Below are positions 18,447 through 25,937 of a DNA stretch of 64,000 nucleotides, piece by piece. The first letter of the stretch is position 1, and each line of letters opens with the position of its first letter. Both the position numbers and the translations under genes were made by a program. The stretch is from Pseudomonadota bacterium (GTDB taxonomy: Bacteria; Myxococcota; Myxococcia; Myxococcales; Myxococcaceae), in assembly GCA_023426545.1 (NCBI GenBank), contig JAFAAN010000087.1:56042-120041 (forward strand), given 5' to 3'. The notes under the pieces were generated by a model. It did no database searches. It was not told the DNA's origin and saw only the letters and a list, made by a program, of their open reading frames with translations.

Positions 18447-19484
18447 GTGAAGGCGCGCCCCATCGACAACCCGCCCAACCCCTGGGCCAGCACCGCGGTG
18501 GAGTACCTGGACGAGATTCCACCGTCCAAGCTGGAGGTCTTCGAGGACCACAGCCGCCAGGTGCTGTCCCACAACGACAGCCCGGACGTGGGCTTCAGCT
18601 GGAGCGTCAACCCCTACCGGGGTTGCCTCCACGCGTGCGCGTACTGCTACGCGCGGCCCACGCATCAGTACCTGGACCTGGGCGCGGGCACCGACTTCGA
18701 GACGAAGCTGGTGGTGAAGCCACGCGCGCCGGAGCTGTTGCGCGAAGCCTTCGAGAAGCCCTCCTGGAAGGGAGAGACCGTCGTCTTCAGCGGCGTCACC
18801 GACTGCTACCAGCCGCTGGAGGCTTCCCTGCGCCTGACGCGCGGCTGCCTGGAGGTGTGCGCGGAGTACCGCAACCCGGTGGGCATCATCACCAAGGGCG
18901 TGCTCGTCGAGCGCGACCTGGACGTGCTCCAGCGGCTGGCTCGCGACGCGCGGCTGTGGGTGAGCATCAGCCTCCCCTTCCACAACGCGGAGCTGGCCCG
19001 GGCCATGGAGCCCTATGCCGCCTCCCCCAGACGCCGGCTGCTCACCATCCAGCGGCTCACCGAGGCCGGCATCGACGTGGCGGTGTCGGTGGCGCCCATC
19101 ATCCCCGGGCTCAACGACGAGGACATCCACCGCGTCCTCGCCGCGGCGCGCGAGGCCGGCGCCACGCGCGCGCACCACACGCTGGTGCGGCTGCCCGGAC
19201 CGGTGAAGGACGTCTTCCAGGAGCGCCTGCGCGCGAAGCTGCCGCTGCGCGCCGAGCGGGTACTCCACCGCATCCGCGAAACACGCGGCGGGGAGCTCAA
19301 CGACAGCCGCTTCAAGCACCGCATGCGCGGCGACGGCCTCTACGCGGAGACCATCCACCGGCTCTTCCACACGGCGGCGCGCAAGGTGGGCATGCGCGCC
19401 TCGTGCGTCACAGAGGCCGCTCCAGACACCTTCCGGCGCCCGGAGCGGAAGCCGCCGCCCACGCCCCAGCTCAGCCTCTTCTGA
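18447..19484 (+). CDS. Radical SAM protein of the PA0069/SplB-like family
   Basis: The 345-residue protein has the [4Fe-4S] cluster motif CxxxCxxC as CLHACAYC (about residues 61-68) in the context NPYRGC, diagnostic of the PA0069 family. The SAM-binding strands include VVFSGVTDCYQPLE and VGIITKG. The family is related to DNA spore photoproduct lyases, but its reaction has not been defined as far as I know. The start is GTG with a weak Shine-Dalgarno. The C-terminus ends in a Pro-rich run and LSLF. It is convergent with the next gene, 21 bases apart. Confidence 0.92.
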   Translation: MKARPIDNPPNPWASTAVEYLDEIPPSKLEVFEDHSRQVLSHNDSPDVGFSWSVNPYRGCLHACAYCYARPTHQYLDLGAGTDFETKLVVKPRAPELLREAFEKPSWKGETVVFSGVTDCYQPLEASLRLTRGCLEVCAEYRNPVGIITKGVLVERDLDVLQRLARDARLWVSISLPFHNAELARAMEPYAASPRRRLLTIQRLTEAGIDVAVSVAPIIPGLNDEDIHRVLAAAREAGATRAHHTLVRLPGPVKDVFQERLRAKLPLRAERVLHRIRETRGGELNDSRFKHRMRGDGLYAETIHRLFHTAARKVGMRASCVTEAAPDTFRRPERKPPPTPQLSLF

Positions 19485-19505
19485 GCCCGGACGCGGCGGC
19501 GGCCC

Positions 19506-19754
19506 TCATTTCCGGATGGCCTGGACGATGGTGATGAGGATGACGGAGCCCACCGTCGCCACCAGCAGCGACCAGAGGTTGAAGCCCGTCACCCCCGTTC
19601 CCCCCATCATGCTGAAGACCCAGCCACCAATCATGGCCCCGACGATGCCGGTGGCGATGTTGGCGAACAGGCCCATGCGAGCGTTGGTGCCCTTGATGAT
19701 GCTGGCCAGCCACCCCGCGATTCCCCCCAGGACCAGCCACGTGCAGATTCCCAT
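19506..19754 (-). CDS. GlsB/YeaQ/YmgE family small membrane protein
   Basis: This 82-residue protein is three hydrophobic segments with Gly zipper motifs (GGIAGWLASIIKGTN, GIVGAMIGGWVFSMMGG and a C-terminal helix), matching the 'transglycosylase-associated' GlsB/YeaQ family linked to envelope stress. The ATG at 19754 has an ideal AAGGAGGT Shine-Dalgarno, suggesting strong translation. It is a single-gene unit between the radical SAM gene and the chalcone-isomerase-fold gene. Confidence 0.93.
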   Translation of the reverse strand: MGICTWLVLGGIAGWLASIIKGTNARMGLFANIATGIVGAMIGGWVFSMMGGTGVTGFNLWSLLVATVGSVILITIVQAIRK

Positions 19755-19929
19755 GACGACCTCCTTCGAGCCCTCCGGTTGCTATCAGACCTCCCGCCGG
19801 CGTGCAGCGGCGGCCGTCTCCTTCCTCTACGGATGAGTCCGGGAGGTATTGCCCCGCCCCACGAACGGCGACGCCCCGCGCCTCGCTCGGAGACACGGGG
19901 CGCCCACGCCGCCCGGGGGTCACGCTCGC

Positions 19930-20487
19930 TCAGTCCTTCCCGAGCATGCCGTCCCGCAGGCTGCCATCCACCGGGCTCTTGCCCACGAAGACGGAGAAGA
20001 GCGCATCGGCGAAGTCCTTGCCGTCGACGGAAAGCTCCTTGCCCGTCCTGCTCGACACCTGCGTGCCCTTGCCCGGGATGTACGTGAGGATGAGCTCGTC
20101 CCCCTTCTTCACATCCGGGATGGCCGCGCTGAAGGTGTCCAGCTTGGGCTGGAGCTCCGCCAGCTTCGAGCCCGCGTTCTTCTTGAAGCCGTCGCCAATG
20201 GCATCGACGATGGTCTTCTTGTCCAGGTCCCGCAGCATGTACATGCGCACGCGCTTGACCTGGTCCGAGCCGATGATGGCCGCGCCATCCTTCGACGGCG
20301 TCTCCAGGTAGAGCCCCGCGGCGTAGACCTTGAACATCAGCTTGCTGCGCAGCCCCACCCCGTTGAGCTTGAGCTCCTTGCCGTCGACGGACGCGGTCTC
20401 CGGGAACTTCACCCCCGCCACCTCCTTCGCGAAGGCAGGGGCGGCGAACATCAGGGACAGCACGACGGCGGTCAGCGCGGCTCTCAT
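19930..20487 (-). CDS. Secreted chalcone isomerase-fold protein
   Basis: The 185-residue precursor has a Sec signal peptide (MRAALTAVVLSLMFAAPAFA). The mature part matches the bacterial chalcone-isomerase-like family, with GVKFPETASVDGKELKLNGVG at its start, the KVYAAGLYLE strand and a DELILTYIPG segment. In bacteria this fold is usually non-enzymatic and binds fatty acids or other small hydrophobic ligands in the periplasm. GGAGG precedes the start. It lies 40 bases downstream of serC on the same strand and may be read with it. Confidence 0.9.
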   Translation of the reverse strand: MRAALTAVVLSLMFAAPAFAKEVAGVKFPETASVDGKELKLNGVGLRSKLMFKVYAAGLYLETPSKDGAAIIGSDQVKRVRMYMLRDLDKKTIVDAIGDGFKKNAGSKLAELQPKLDTFSAAIPDVKKGDELILTYIPGKGTQVSSRTGKELSVDGKDFADALFSVFVGKSPVDGSLRDGMLGKD

Positions 20488-20527
20488 GAATCCTCCAGGG
20501 TGGGGCTTCCGTGCGGTTGGACGCAGC

Positions 20528-21616
20528 CTAGCCGCGTGTCTTCACGAAGTGGTCCATGAAGGAGACCAGCGCCCGCACATTCTCCACGCTCACCGCGTTG
20601 TACAGGGAAACACGGATGCCGCCCGCCGTGCGGTGCCCCTTGAGGCCCACCATGCCTTGCTGCTTCGCGTCAGCGATGAAGGCCGCCTCCAACGCCTCGC
20701 TGGGAAGGTCGAAGACTACGTTCATCACCGAGCGGGAGTCGCGCTCCACCGGCGCGCGGTAGAAGTCCGGGTACTGGTCGATGACGCCATAGAGCAAGGC
20801 CGCCTTCTCGCGGTTCCATTGCTCCAGTTGCGCGAGGCCGCCCACCGACTCCACCCACTCCAGCACGTTGCGCACCAGGTAGACGGCGAATGACGGCGGC
20901 GTGTTGTAGAGCGAGTTGTTCTCCGCGTACGTGGTGTACCGGAAGATCTTCGGCACGTCCTTGCGCCCTTGCGCGATGAAGTCCTTGTCGGCCACCACCA
21001 CCGTCACGCCCGAAGGCCCGATGTTCTTCTGCGCCCCCGCATAGATGAGGCTGAAGCGGCTCACGTCGATCTTCCTCCACAGGAAGTCCGAGCTCATGTC
21101 CGCCACCAGCGGCAGCCGCCCCACGTCCGGGAAGGTGTGCCACTGGGTGCCGAAGATGGTGTTGTTGCTCGTCAGGTGGACATAGGCGGCCTTCGGGTCC
21201 AGCCGCAGCTCGTCCTGTCGAGGGATTCGCGTGTAGCGCTTGTCGGGCTGCACCGTGCTCACGGCGATGCGCGGAGTGCCGTAGTACTTCGCCTCGTCGA
21301 AGGCCTTCTCGCTCCACACGCCCGTCATGAGGTAGTCGGCGCTGGCGCCGGGCGGCAGGAAGTTCATGGGCACCTGCGCGAACTGCTGCGAGGCGCTGCT
21401 GCTCATGAAGAGGACCTGGTGGGTGTCGGGGACCCCCAGCAGGCGGGACACGAGGGCGAGGGCCGTCTCGTGGACCTTCATGTACGTCGAGTTCCGGTGA
21501 CTGTGCTCCATCACCGACATGCCAGAACCCTCGAAGTCGAGCAGCTCATCGCGGGCGCGTTCGAGCGCGGGAAGGGGCAGTCCTGCGGGACCGGCATTGA
21601 AGTTGATGACGCGCAT
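20528..21616 (-). CDS. serC: Phosphoserine aminotransferase
   Basis: The 362-residue fold-type I PLP enzyme converts 3-phosphohydroxypyruvate and glutamate to phosphoserine and 2-oxoglutarate in serine synthesis, and also acts in the pyridoxine pathway. The N-terminus (INFNAGPAGLP), the SSSASQQFAQVPMNF phosphate-binding loop and the PLP lysine in YAGAQKNIGPSG are all present. I used the ATG at 21616 (AAGGA upstream) rather than 21712, because the upstream extension is absent from the family. The gene is divergent from the ECF sigma operon, sharing about 105 bases. Confidence 0.97.
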   Translation of the reverse strand: MRVINFNAGPAGLPLPALERARDELLDFEGSGMSVMEHSHRNSTYMKVHETALALVSRLLGVPDTHQVLFMSSSASQQFAQVPMNFLPPGASADYLMTGVWSEKAFDEAKYYGTPRIAVSTVQPDKRYTRIPRQDELRLDPKAAYVHLTSNNTIFGTQWHTFPDVGRLPLVADMSSDFLWRKIDVSRFSLIYAGAQKNIGPSGVTVVVADKDFIAQGRKDVPKIFRYTTYAENNSLYNTPPSFAVYLVRNVLEWVESVGGLAQLEQWNREKAALLYGVIDQYPDFYRAPVERDSRSVMNVVFDLPSEALEAAFIADAKQQGMVGLKGHRTAGGIRVSLYNAVSVENVRALVSFMDHFVKTRG

Positions 21617-21721
21617 GGCAGTGTCCTTTAGGGGAATGAACAGCCGTGGAGGCATTCTTCTCCCCACCGCCCCCCTCCATGCCAGCGGGAAGAAGGCTGC
21701 CCGGCTGGCCACTGGGGAACG

Positions 21722-22351
21722 GTGGCATCCGCCGGCCCCGTGGCCGGAGGGGATTCGCGAGGGTCTGGAGGCCAGGTGGGTGCGCCAGAGGGACTGACGG
21801 AGTGGGTACGGCGAGCATCGCTGGGGGAGGCGTCTGCCTACAGTGAGCTCTATCGGCGCACGCGCCCGCTCGTGGCGCGGCTGGTGGGGGGGTTCGCGCC
21901 CCTGGACGCGGATGAAGTGGAGGACGTCATCCAGGAGACTTTTGTCCGGGCGTTCCGGGCGCTTCCCCGGCTGAAGGAGCCGGGGGCCTTCGAGTCATGG
22001 CTGCTGTCCATTGCCCGCAACCGGGCCCGGACTCGGCTGGAGCGGAAGTCGAGCACCCGGCGGCTGGAGGAGGACGTGGCGGACCCAGAACCCGAGACGG
22101 TCCCCCACATTCCCGAGGCGCTGCAGTTGGAGCGCGACATCGAGGTGGTCCGGCGCCTCATCGCGGAGCTGCCCGAGGGCGAGGAGAAACGGACGGTGCA
22201 GCTCTTCTATATCGAGGGTGAACTCTCCGCGCGTGAAATCGCGGTGAAACTGGGCGTGGGAAAGAGCGCGGTGACGATGCGGCTGGACAGGTTCCGGTCC
22301 CGCATCAAGCGCGAGTTGCTGCGGCGAGTCCTGGCTGGCCGGTGGGAGTGA
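21722..22351 (+). CDS. ECF-type RNA polymerase sigma factor
   Basis: The 209-residue protein has sigma2 (about residues 45-110, with DEVEDVIQETFVRAFRAL) and sigma4 (about 145-200, with the helix-turn-helix LSAREIAVKLGVGKSAVTMRL). There is no sigma3, as in ECF factors. Residues 1-18 are Gly-rich and may not be translated: a second in-frame GTG at 21776 has GGAGG just upstream and gives a 191-residue protein. It is the first gene of a tight five-gene operon and probably controls it, with the next gene as its anti-sigma partner. Confidence 0.93.
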   Translation: MASAGPVAGGDSRGSGGQVGAPEGLTEWVRRASLGEASAYSELYRRTRPLVARLVGGFAPLDADEVEDVIQETFVRAFRALPRLKEPGAFESWLLSIARNRARTRLERKSSTRRLEEDVADPEPETVPHIPEALQLERDIEVVRRLIAELPEGEEKRTVQLFYIEGELSAREIAVKLGVGKSAVTMRLDRFRSRIKRELLRRVLAGRWE

Positions 22352-22357
22352 GCGCTC

Positions 22358-23176
22358 ATGAGCATGAGACACCTGGATGACAGCGCGCTGCGCGCCCTGG
22401 CCCGCCGCGATCCGGAGACCATCGCGCACTTCGCGGAGCACCTGGCGCACCCGTGCGACACCTGCGAGGCCTTCCTCGCCGAACAGGCGGGGCCGGGCCT
22501 GCTCGATGGCCAGGTGGATGCGCTGCTGCTGGGGCTCGCCCCTCGCGCGTCCGCGGACGCTCCGCTGGACGAGGTGGGCCTGGCGCGGATTCGCCGCGCG
22601 CTGCGGCGCCCCGAGCCGGCCGCCCGGAGCTGGGGACTGGTGGCCGGAGGAATCGCCGCCTGCCTCCTGGCTGTCATGCTGCTGCCGCGCATGCGGGCGG
22701 AGGACCCGGCCGTCCCGTCGGGCACCGCGGCCCGGTGGACGGGCGCCAAGGGCGGCGCCGGCCGCATTTCCCTGGAGCTGTCCGTGGTGGCCCGGGACGA
22801 CCAGGGCGCGTTGCGGCGCCTGGACCCGGACGACCCGGTGACGGACTCGGACGTGCTGCTGCTGCGCTACCACGCCACCGAGGCCGGCACCGCCCTGCTC
22901 TTCGAGCAGCGGCAGGGAGAGCCTCCGGAGCTGCTCGGCCACTTCCCCCTGGAGGCGGGCACGCATGACCTGAGGGGGCCGCAAGGGCTCGCGGGCGTGA
23001 GCCTGTCGGGAGAGGCAGGGCCGGTGACGCTGTGGCTGGTGGGCTCCGCGGGTGAGGCGCCTTCGGAGGAGGTGGTCAAGGAACGGCTGATGGGCGACAA
23101 CCTGGTTGGAGAGGACACCTCGCTGGCGGTCATCCGGTTCGACGTGCGCGTGGGAAACGGCCAGAATCGTCCCTGA
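22358..23176 (+). CDS. Probable anti-sigma factor: degenerate zinc finger plus one membrane helix
   Basis: The gene starts six bases after the sigma gene. The 272-residue product has a short N-terminal helical region with H28, C33 and C36 (HLAHPCDTC), which resembles a zf-HC2/ZAS zinc site with altered spacing. A single transmembrane helix follows at about 92-110 (WGLVAGGIAACLLAVMLLP), then a 160-residue beta-rich extracytoplasmic domain. This is the layout of membrane-bound anti-sigma factors that sense envelope signals. The extracellular domain has no family I recognise. Function is inferred from position and layout. Confidence 0.8.
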   Translation: MSMRHLDDSALRALARRDPETIAHFAEHLAHPCDTCEAFLAEQAGPGLLDGQVDALLLGLAPRASADAPLDEVGLARIRRALRRPEPAARSWGLVAGGIAACLLAVMLLPRMRAEDPAVPSGTAARWTGAKGGAGRISLELSVVARDDQGALRRLDPDDPVTDSDVLLLRYHATEAGTALLFEQRQGEPPELLGHFPLEAGTHDLRGPQGLAGVSLSGEAGPVTLWLVGSAGEAPSEEVVKERLMGDNLVGEDTSLAVIRFDVRVGNGQNRP

Positions 23177-23186
23177 ACGGTTCCTC

Positions 23187-24827
23187 GTGAGGCGACTCCT
23201 TCCCATCCTGCTGGCATGCCTGGCGGCGTGCGCTGCGCCCTCCTCCCGGGAGAAGGGCGGCATGGTGCCGCTCCAGCTCGATGAAGCGTCGCTGTCCAGC
23301 GCCTACCAGCCGCGCCGGATGGCCCTGCTGGTGGGCATCTCCACGTTCGATGACCCGCGCTGGCAGGCGCTCCGCTACACCGGCAAGGACGCCCGGGACC
23401 TGGCCGCGGCCCTGCGGGACCCCGAGCGTGGCCGGTTCGACCAGGTGCGCGTCCTCACGCGCCGCGAGGACACCACGCGCGCGGCCATCCTGGCGGCGCT
23501 CCGGCAGCTCAAGAAGGAAGCGAACCGGCCCGATGACGTGGTGATCGTCTACTTCTCCGCGCACGGCACGCTGGCGCGCGACACGAAGGGCGAGCTGCGG
23601 CGCTACCTCGTGACGCGGGACGCGTCGTACCGGGACATCTCCCAGACAGCGCTGAGCATGGACGCGCTGAAGGCGGAGTTCGACGGACTGGCCAGCCGCA
23701 GGCGCCTGCTGGTGCTGGCCACCTGCCACAGCGGCAGCGGCAAGTCCCTGCTGCCCAAGGAGCTCAAGGCGGAGCTGGCTGGCATCAAGGCCGGCTTCTA
23801 CGCCCGCCCCATGGAGGAGTCGTCACGCGCGTCCATGGTGTTCGCCGCCTGCGACTGGGGCGAGACGGCGCGCGAGGACGAGAGCCTCCGCAACGACATC
23901 TACACCCACTTCCTCATCGAGGGCCTGGGCGGCGCGGCCGACCGCAACGGCGACGGCGCCGTCACCGCCACCGAGGCCCATGACCACGCTCGCCGCCGCA
24001 CCTTCGCCTTCACCGAAGGGCGGCAGCGGCCCTCCGCCGAAATCATGGAGGTGGGCGCGGACCCGGTGGTGCTCTCCGGCAGCATCTCCCGGACGGGCCG
24101 GCCCGAGCTGTTCTCCTACAACCCGCGCCTGGACGGATTCACGCTGAAGGTGGATGGCGAACCCCGCACGGAGCTGCCCGGCGGCGCGGCGGTGACGCCC
24201 GGCAAGCGGACGGTGGAGCTCACCAAGGGGGACTCCATCCTCGTTCGCCGCGACGTGGACGTCGGCGCGGGCGACCGGCTGCCCCTGGAGCGGCTTCTGG
24301 CGGAGGCCTTTCCGCGCCGCTCGCTGTCGCTGCTGGGCGGCATGTTCTCCTTCACGGACGCCCGCCGCCGCGCCGAGCTGCTGCCCATGTCCCCCGAGGT
24401 GGCGCTGTCCCTGCGGCTGGAGGACCAACCCCTCCAGGACTTCGGGCTGCTCTTCGACGCCGCCTTCAGCACCGGTCGCCGGGCGCTCCACCTGACGCCG
24501 GCCAGCGAGGTGCCCTTCCGCTACATGACGTTCTCCGCGGGCGCGGCCCTGCCCTACCTGTGGCGGTGGGAACGGCTGACGCTGTTCGCCGGGCCGCGTG
24601 TGGCCGGCCTGTACCTGAGGCGGTCCTTTGGCGTAGAGGCTGCGCCCCAAGGCCAGCGGTTCTTCACCGTCAGCCCTGGCGTGGTGGGCGGAATCGTGTG
24701 GCGGGTCGGCGAGCGGTTGGAGTTGATGACCCAGGCGCAGCTCATGTTGACGTACGTCGTCATGGACGGGCAGGGGCAGGCCGTGGGTTTCACGGGTGGC
24801 TGGGCCGGCGCGGGATATCGCTTCTGA
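23187..24827 (+). CDS. Caspase-family (C14) lipoprotein with EF-hand-like loop and C-terminal beta-barrel-like domain
   Basis: Starting at GTG 23187, the 546-residue protein opens with a lipoprotein signal (LACLAAC). The caspase p20-like domain covers about residues 43-285. It has the catalytic dyad His126 (VYFSAHG) and Cys180 (LATCHSGSG), both intact. An EF-hand-like loop follows at D252-E263 (DRNGDGAVTATE). From about residue 365 to the C-terminal Phe the sequence is a run of amphipathic beta-strands ending in an aromatic residue, as in outer-membrane barrels. Bacterial caspase homologues cleave after Arg or Lys. It is co-operonic with an ECF sigma factor and overlaps the next gene by one base. 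Confidence 0.88.
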   Translation: MRRLLPILLACLAACAAPSSREKGGMVPLQLDEASLSSAYQPRRMALLVGISTFDDPRWQALRYTGKDARDLAAALRDPERGRFDQVRVLTRREDTTRAAILAALRQLKKEANRPDDVVIVYFSAHGTLARDTKGELRRYLVTRDASYRDISQTALSMDALKAEFDGLASRRRLLVLATCHSGSGKSLLPKELKAELAGIKAGFYARPMEESSRASMVFAACDWGETAREDESLRNDIYTHFLIEGLGGAADRNGDGAVTATEAHDHARRRTFAFTEGRQRPSAEIMEVGADPVVLSGSISRTGRPELFSYNPRLDGFTLKVDGEPRTELPGGAAVTPGKRTVELTKGDSILVRRDVDVGAGDRLPLERLLAEAFPRRSLSLLGGMFSFTDARRRAELLPMSPEVALSLRLEDQPLQDFGLLFDAAFSTGRRALHLTPASEVPFRYMTFSAGAALPYLWRWERLTLFAGPRVAGLYLRRSFGVEAAPQGQRFFTVSPGVVGGIVWRVGERLELMTQAQLMLTYVVMDGQGQAVGFTGGWAGAGYRF

Positions 24828-25933
24828 TGCGCTCACTGTTTCAATTCGCCGCGGCGGCGCTGCTGATGTCGGCGACACTGGCCTGCGGCAACCTGGAGAA
24901 CGCCCCCTTCCGCGTGGGCACCGTGCACGGACAGCTCACGGAGAGCGACGCCGCCGTGGCCCTGGTGTCCCTGGTGGACCAGCCGGGCCTGAGCAGCCAC
25001 GTCGACGAAGATGGCCGCTTCACCCTGGAGGGCGTCCCCGCGGGCCCGGGTGAGCTGTTCATCGTCGCCACCTCCGAGAAGGCCGCCCGCGTCCAGGTGG
25101 AGGTGCTGGGAGGCCAGTCCATCCATGTGCGGCCGGTGGCTCCGACGCCCGCGGGCTTCCTCGACATGCGGGTGAAGGCGACCAACGGCTTCCGGCTGTC
25201 CGCGGCGGAGGCCTCCGTGGAGGGCACGCCCTTCCAGCGCTTGCTGCTGGATGCACAGGGCCGGCTGCGCGTGGGGCCCCTGCCGGACGGGTGCTACACC
25301 GTGACGGTGTCGGCGACGGGCTTTCCGTCCACCCGCGCCCAGGCGTGCGCGAGCCCTGGCGAGAAGAAGGAACTCCAGGTCGACCTGGAGGTGGACGAAG
25401 CGCTGCTCGAGCTGGGCTGCCAGGAGCTGGGCTGCGAAGAAGGCCTCGTGTGCGCACCGAACAAGAAGTGCCTCGAGTGCTTCGGCAACTCCTACTGCGG
25501 TGAAGGTCTCTCCTGCCGGGGCAACCGCTGCGAGGGCCCTGGCCCCCAGTGCGCGCCCTGCACCGGCGACTGGCAATGCGCCGCGGGCACGCACTGCGAA
25601 GTGACGCCCGAAGGCAGCGCGGCGTGCGTGGCGCGGTGCGACGACCCCACCGGGGCGCCTCTTTCCGCGCAGACCGCGCAGCGCTGTGGCGCGGGCTTCA
25701 CCTGCCAGTCGGGAAGGTGCCTGCCGGACGCCGCGCGCTTCGCCGGATGCCACGCTTTGCGCCGGCTCGAGTCGCCCTGCAACAGCGACGCGAGCTGCCA
25801 CGCGCTGGGCCTGGTGGACGGGCTCTGCGTCCGAGGGGGGTGCACGGTGCGGTGCGAGACTGACAGCGACTGCCCCGGCAACCTGCGCTGTGGCAGCTCG
25901 TCCGCGGGCCTCGTCTGCCAGCCAGGGATGTGA
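24827..25933 (+). CDS. Cys-rich lipoprotein with carboxypeptidase-regulatory-like (Ig) repeats
   Basis: The ATG overlaps the caspase stop (TGATG). The 368-residue precursor has a lipobox ending in TLAC. Residues about 30-185 form two carboxypeptidase-regulatory-like folds (VDEDGRFTLEGVPAGPGEL and LDAQGRLRVGPLPDGCYTV). Residues about 195-365 hold more than 25 cysteines in short disulfide-rich repeats (CGEGLSCRGNRC, CAAGTHC, CGAGFTCQSGRC). The architecture fits a surface-exposed, disulfide-stabilised outer-membrane lipoprotein. I recognise no enzymatic motif. It is the fourth gene of the sigma-caspase operon. Confidence 0.85.
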   Translation: MRSLFQFAAAALLMSATLACGNLENAPFRVGTVHGQLTESDAAVALVSLVDQPGLSSHVDEDGRFTLEGVPAGPGELFIVATSEKAARVQVEVLGGQSIHVRPVAPTPAGFLDMRVKATNGFRLSAAEASVEGTPFQRLLLDAQGRLRVGPLPDGCYTVTVSATGFPSTRAQACASPGEKKELQVDLEVDEALLELGCQELGCEEGLVCAPNKKCLECFGNSYCGEGLSCRGNRCEGPGPQCAPCTGDWQCAAGTHCEVTPEGSAACVARCDDPTGAPLSAQTAQRCGAGFTCQSGRCLPDAARFAGCHALRRLESPCNSDASCHALGLVDGLCVRGGCTVRCETDSDCPGNLRCGSSSAGLVCQPGM

Positions 25934-25937
25934 CACC

